Assembly: GCA_002435955.1 (NCBI GenBank)
Contig: DIWZ01000024.1
Span: forward strand, 1-64,000
Source of the DNA: Pelobacter sp. UBA6093
GTDB lineage: Bacteria; Desulfobacterota; Desulfuromonadia; Desulfuromonadales; Syntrophotaleaceae
Direction of reading: 5' to 3'
DNA: 64,000 nt
This document shows positions 62,430 to 64,000 of this stretch, one piece after another. Under the pieces are notes generated by a model. That model made no database searches, had not been told where the DNA came from, and worked only from the letters and a program-made list of their open reading frames with translations. The position numbers were made by a program, and so were the translations under genes. Every line of letters starts with the position of its first letter. Positions within the stretch are counted from its first letter, which is position 1.

Positions 62430-62951
62430 ATGATCTGTACCTGCAACATCGACACCCCTTTGGGGCCCATGACGGCCGCGGCTTCGGATGACCAACTTAT
62501 CGGCTTATGGTTCGTGGGCCAGAAACATTATCCGGCCGATGCTCAAACCTGGGTAAATCAGCCCAATCATCCGATTCTTGTGGCGTTGCGGACCTGGATA
62601 GCGGAGTATTTTAGAGGGAAGGCCGGCCGGCCGGAGCTGTTGCTGAGTCCTCGGGGGACTGCCTTTCAGCAGGCCGTATGGGAGATCCTGCTGCGCGTGC
62701 CACATGGGGCAACCATCACCTATGGAGACATCGCCAGACAACTTGCGGCCGCACGTGGTCTGCCCTCCATGTCGGCCCAGGCCGTGGGCGGCGCGGTCGG
62801 GCGCAATCCCATTTCCATCCTGATCCCCTGCCATCGGGTGGTCGGGGCCGATGGCAGCCTGACCGGCTATGCGGGGGGGATGGACAGGAAGCAGGCCCTG
62901 TTGCAGTTGGAAGGGGCAGGGGAGTCCCCGCCTATTCAGAAAAATCCCTGA
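62430..62951 (+). CDS. ogt: methylated-DNA-[protein]-cysteine S-methyltransferase
   Basis: A 173-residue DNA-repair protein that takes O6-methyl or alkyl groups from guanine. The methyl-accepting Cys134 is in the IPCHRVV motif, and the helix-turn-helix (ISQ-like AIARQL... AVGGAVGRNPI) binds DNA. The N-terminal part is short, as in Ogt-type enzymes rather than Ada. GGGAGG is 11 bases before the ATG. Its end overlaps the next gene's stop by 20 bases. Confidence 0.92.
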   Translation: MICTCNIDTPLGPMTAAASDDQLIGLWFVGQKHYPADAQTWVNQPNHPILVALRTWIAEYFRGKAGRPELLLSPRGTAFQQAVWEILLRVPHGATITYGDIARQLAAARGLPSMSAQAVGGAVGRNPISILIPCHRVVGADGSLTGYAGGMDRKQALLQLEGAGESPPIQKNP

Positions 62952-64000
62952 AACTCACCCGGAAAAACAGGCTGTAGAGCAGCGGCACCACGCCGAGGGT
63001 CAGCACGGTGGCGAACATCAGGCCGAATATAATGGCGATGGCCATCGGTTCCCACAGGGGGCCGCCGCCGAGCCACAGAGGCAGCAGGCCGCCTACGGTG
63101 GTGCCGGTGGTCAGCAGAATCGGCCGCAGGCGGCGCATGGCCGACTCCAGGATAGCCCGATCCGGCGGCAGGCCGTTTTGCTCGATTTCGATATTGATGC
63201 GGTCGATGAGTACTATGGCGTTGTTGATGACGATGCCCGCCAGCGAAATAATCCCCAGCAGAGTCATGAAGCCGAAATAGCTGCCGGTCAGCAGCAGGCC
63301 GATGGTGACGCCGATCATGCCCAGCGGGATGGTCAGCAGGATGATCAGCGGGCGGCGTAGAGAGTTGAACTGCCACACCAGCAGCAGTACCACGATGAGT
63401 CCGGTAATCGGCAGGTTGACGCCGATCGACTCGTTGGCTTCACCGGAGGTTTCCAGCTCTCCCCCCATTTCATACTTGTAGCCAAAGGGCCATTTTTCAC
63501 GCGCCTTTTGCAGCCAGCTATCCATCTGTTGGGCGACTGCGATAGCGTTGCCGGACTGGTCGAGGCTCGCCTCGACGGTAACCGTGCGACGTCGGTCGCG
63601 GCGCAGGATTTTGGCCGGTTGCCAGGCAATTTCGATATCGGCCACCTGTTTCAGGGGCACCGATTGGCCGGTACGCTGCACATAGATGTTATGGGATTCG
63701 AGTTTACCGAAATCCTGTCGGTCAGCGGAGGTGGAGCGCAAGGTTACGGGGATGACCTCGTCCTGTTCGCGGTATTCGGTGGTGGTGATGCCGCTGAGGA
63801 TGGTTTGCAGCGAGACGGCCACATCGCGGCTGGTCAGTCCGGCACGCAAGGCCCGAGGCTGGTTGACGCGCACCACCAGCTTTTTGGTGCGGGCTCCCCA
63901 GTCGTCGGTAATGTTGAGGATGCCGGGTATGGAGGCGAGATGTTGCTTGACCTTGTCCGCGAGGACGAACAGTTCATCGCTGTTTTTTCCGGACAGGCGG
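62932..64000 (-). CDS. RND-family efflux pump (partial; 5' end outside window)
   Basis: The C-terminal 355 or so residues of an RND pump; the frame stays open to the window edge, and the start lies beyond 64000. It has part of the periplasmic docking region, then TM8-12 with GLIVVLLLVWQFNSLRRPLIILLTIPLGMIG, an INNAIVLIDRINIE motif, and a final TVGGLLPLWLGGGPLWEPMAIAI segment. It is a different RND pump from the 5614-8703 gene. Convergent with ogt. Confidence 0.88.
   Translation of the reverse strand, partial: RLSGKNSDELFVLADKVKQHLASIPGILNITDDWGARTKKLVVRVNQPRALRAGLTSRDVAVSLQTILSGITTTEYREQDEVIPVTLRSTSADRQDFGKLESHNIYVQRTGQSVPLKQVADIEIAWQPAKILRRDRRRTVTVEASLDQSGNAIAVAQQMDSWLQKAREKWPFGYKYEMGGELETSGEANESIGVNLPITGLIVVLLLVWQFNSLRRPLIILLTIPLGMIGVTIGLLLTGSYFGFMTLLGIISLAGIVINNAIVLIDRINIEIEQNGLPPDRAILESAMRRLRPILLTTGTTVGGLLPLWLGGGPLWEPMAIAIIFGLMFATVLTLGVVPLLYSLFFRVSFRDFSE

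Overview
The window looks like chromosome of an anaerobic or microaerophilic deltaproteobacterium, most likely of the Desulfuromonadales (Desulfuromonas/Pelobacter/Syntrophotalea-like). The reasons are a GC-rich Gram-negative gene set, a complete Tol-Pal operon, c-type haem proteins, a ferritin-like protein behind a Fur box, a homodimeric AceE-type pyruvate dehydrogenase, abundant Na+/anion transporters, and a full N-ATPase operon. The assignment is inference from gene content only. No phage, CRISPR array, complete insertion sequence, rRNA or tRNA gene was found.

Layout. 1-2.2 kb: a cytochrome P460-like gene, a DUF3179 gene broken by an internal deletion, a short comM-like remnant, a copy of a dispersed 73-bp repeat, and a secreted protein with three C2H2-type fingers. 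2.2-10 kb: a cation/proton antiporter fused to a PTS EIIA-like domain, then an RND efflux operon (adaptor, pump, TolC) on the minus strand. 10-16.2 kb: a PiT-family phosphate transporter behind a Pho-box-like array, an amino-acid ABC transporter with fused binding protein and permease, and an unknown exported protein. 16.3-24 kb: an L7/L12-like/DUF3592 membrane protein, a blue-copper lipoprotein, and two sets of MscS channel, SLC13 permease and TrkA-type domains; the second set is associated with a hairpin MITE-like element. 24.3-27.6 kb: a small cluster suggesting prenyl-lipid metabolism (LolA-like protein, polytopic membrane protein, polyprenyl synthase, UbiE-like methyltransferase). 27.9-29.2 kb: a divergent Nramp-family transporter.

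29.3-36.8 kb: lipB diverges from aceE-aceF-lpd-qor; LipB supplies the lipoyl precursor needed by the E2 subunit. 36.9-38.3 kb: a fasciclin protein and a Fur-box-linked ferritin-like gene. 38.4-43.3 kb: tolQ-tolR-tolA-tolB-pal-cpoB. 43.5-48.8 kb: threonine ammonia-lyase, a queC-folE2-glycosyltransferase operon, pyruvate kinase and a two-CxxCH lipoprotein. 48.8-50.2 kb: a long leader with an exact sigma-54 promoter core, followed by an AmiS/UreI urea/amide channel. 50.3-54 kb: fabH and a large MscS-family channel. 54.1-61.1 kb: the N-type ATPase operon atpDCQRBEFAG, with heptamer repeats around atpB and in front of atpE. 61.2-64 kb: a radical SAM protein, an Ogt-type DNA repair methyltransferase and the C-terminal part of a second RND pump.

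The most distinctive items are the N-ATPase operon, whose c subunit carries two membrane carboxylates and whose atpE leader holds a 17-unit heptamer array that can pair with upstream units; the zf-HC2/SLC13 fusion in an operon with MscS and a TrkA-N protein; the small repeat families; the sigma-54 promoter before amiS; and the prenyl-type cluster. Start codons were re-chosen from ribosome binding sites wherever the longest reading frame was implausible.
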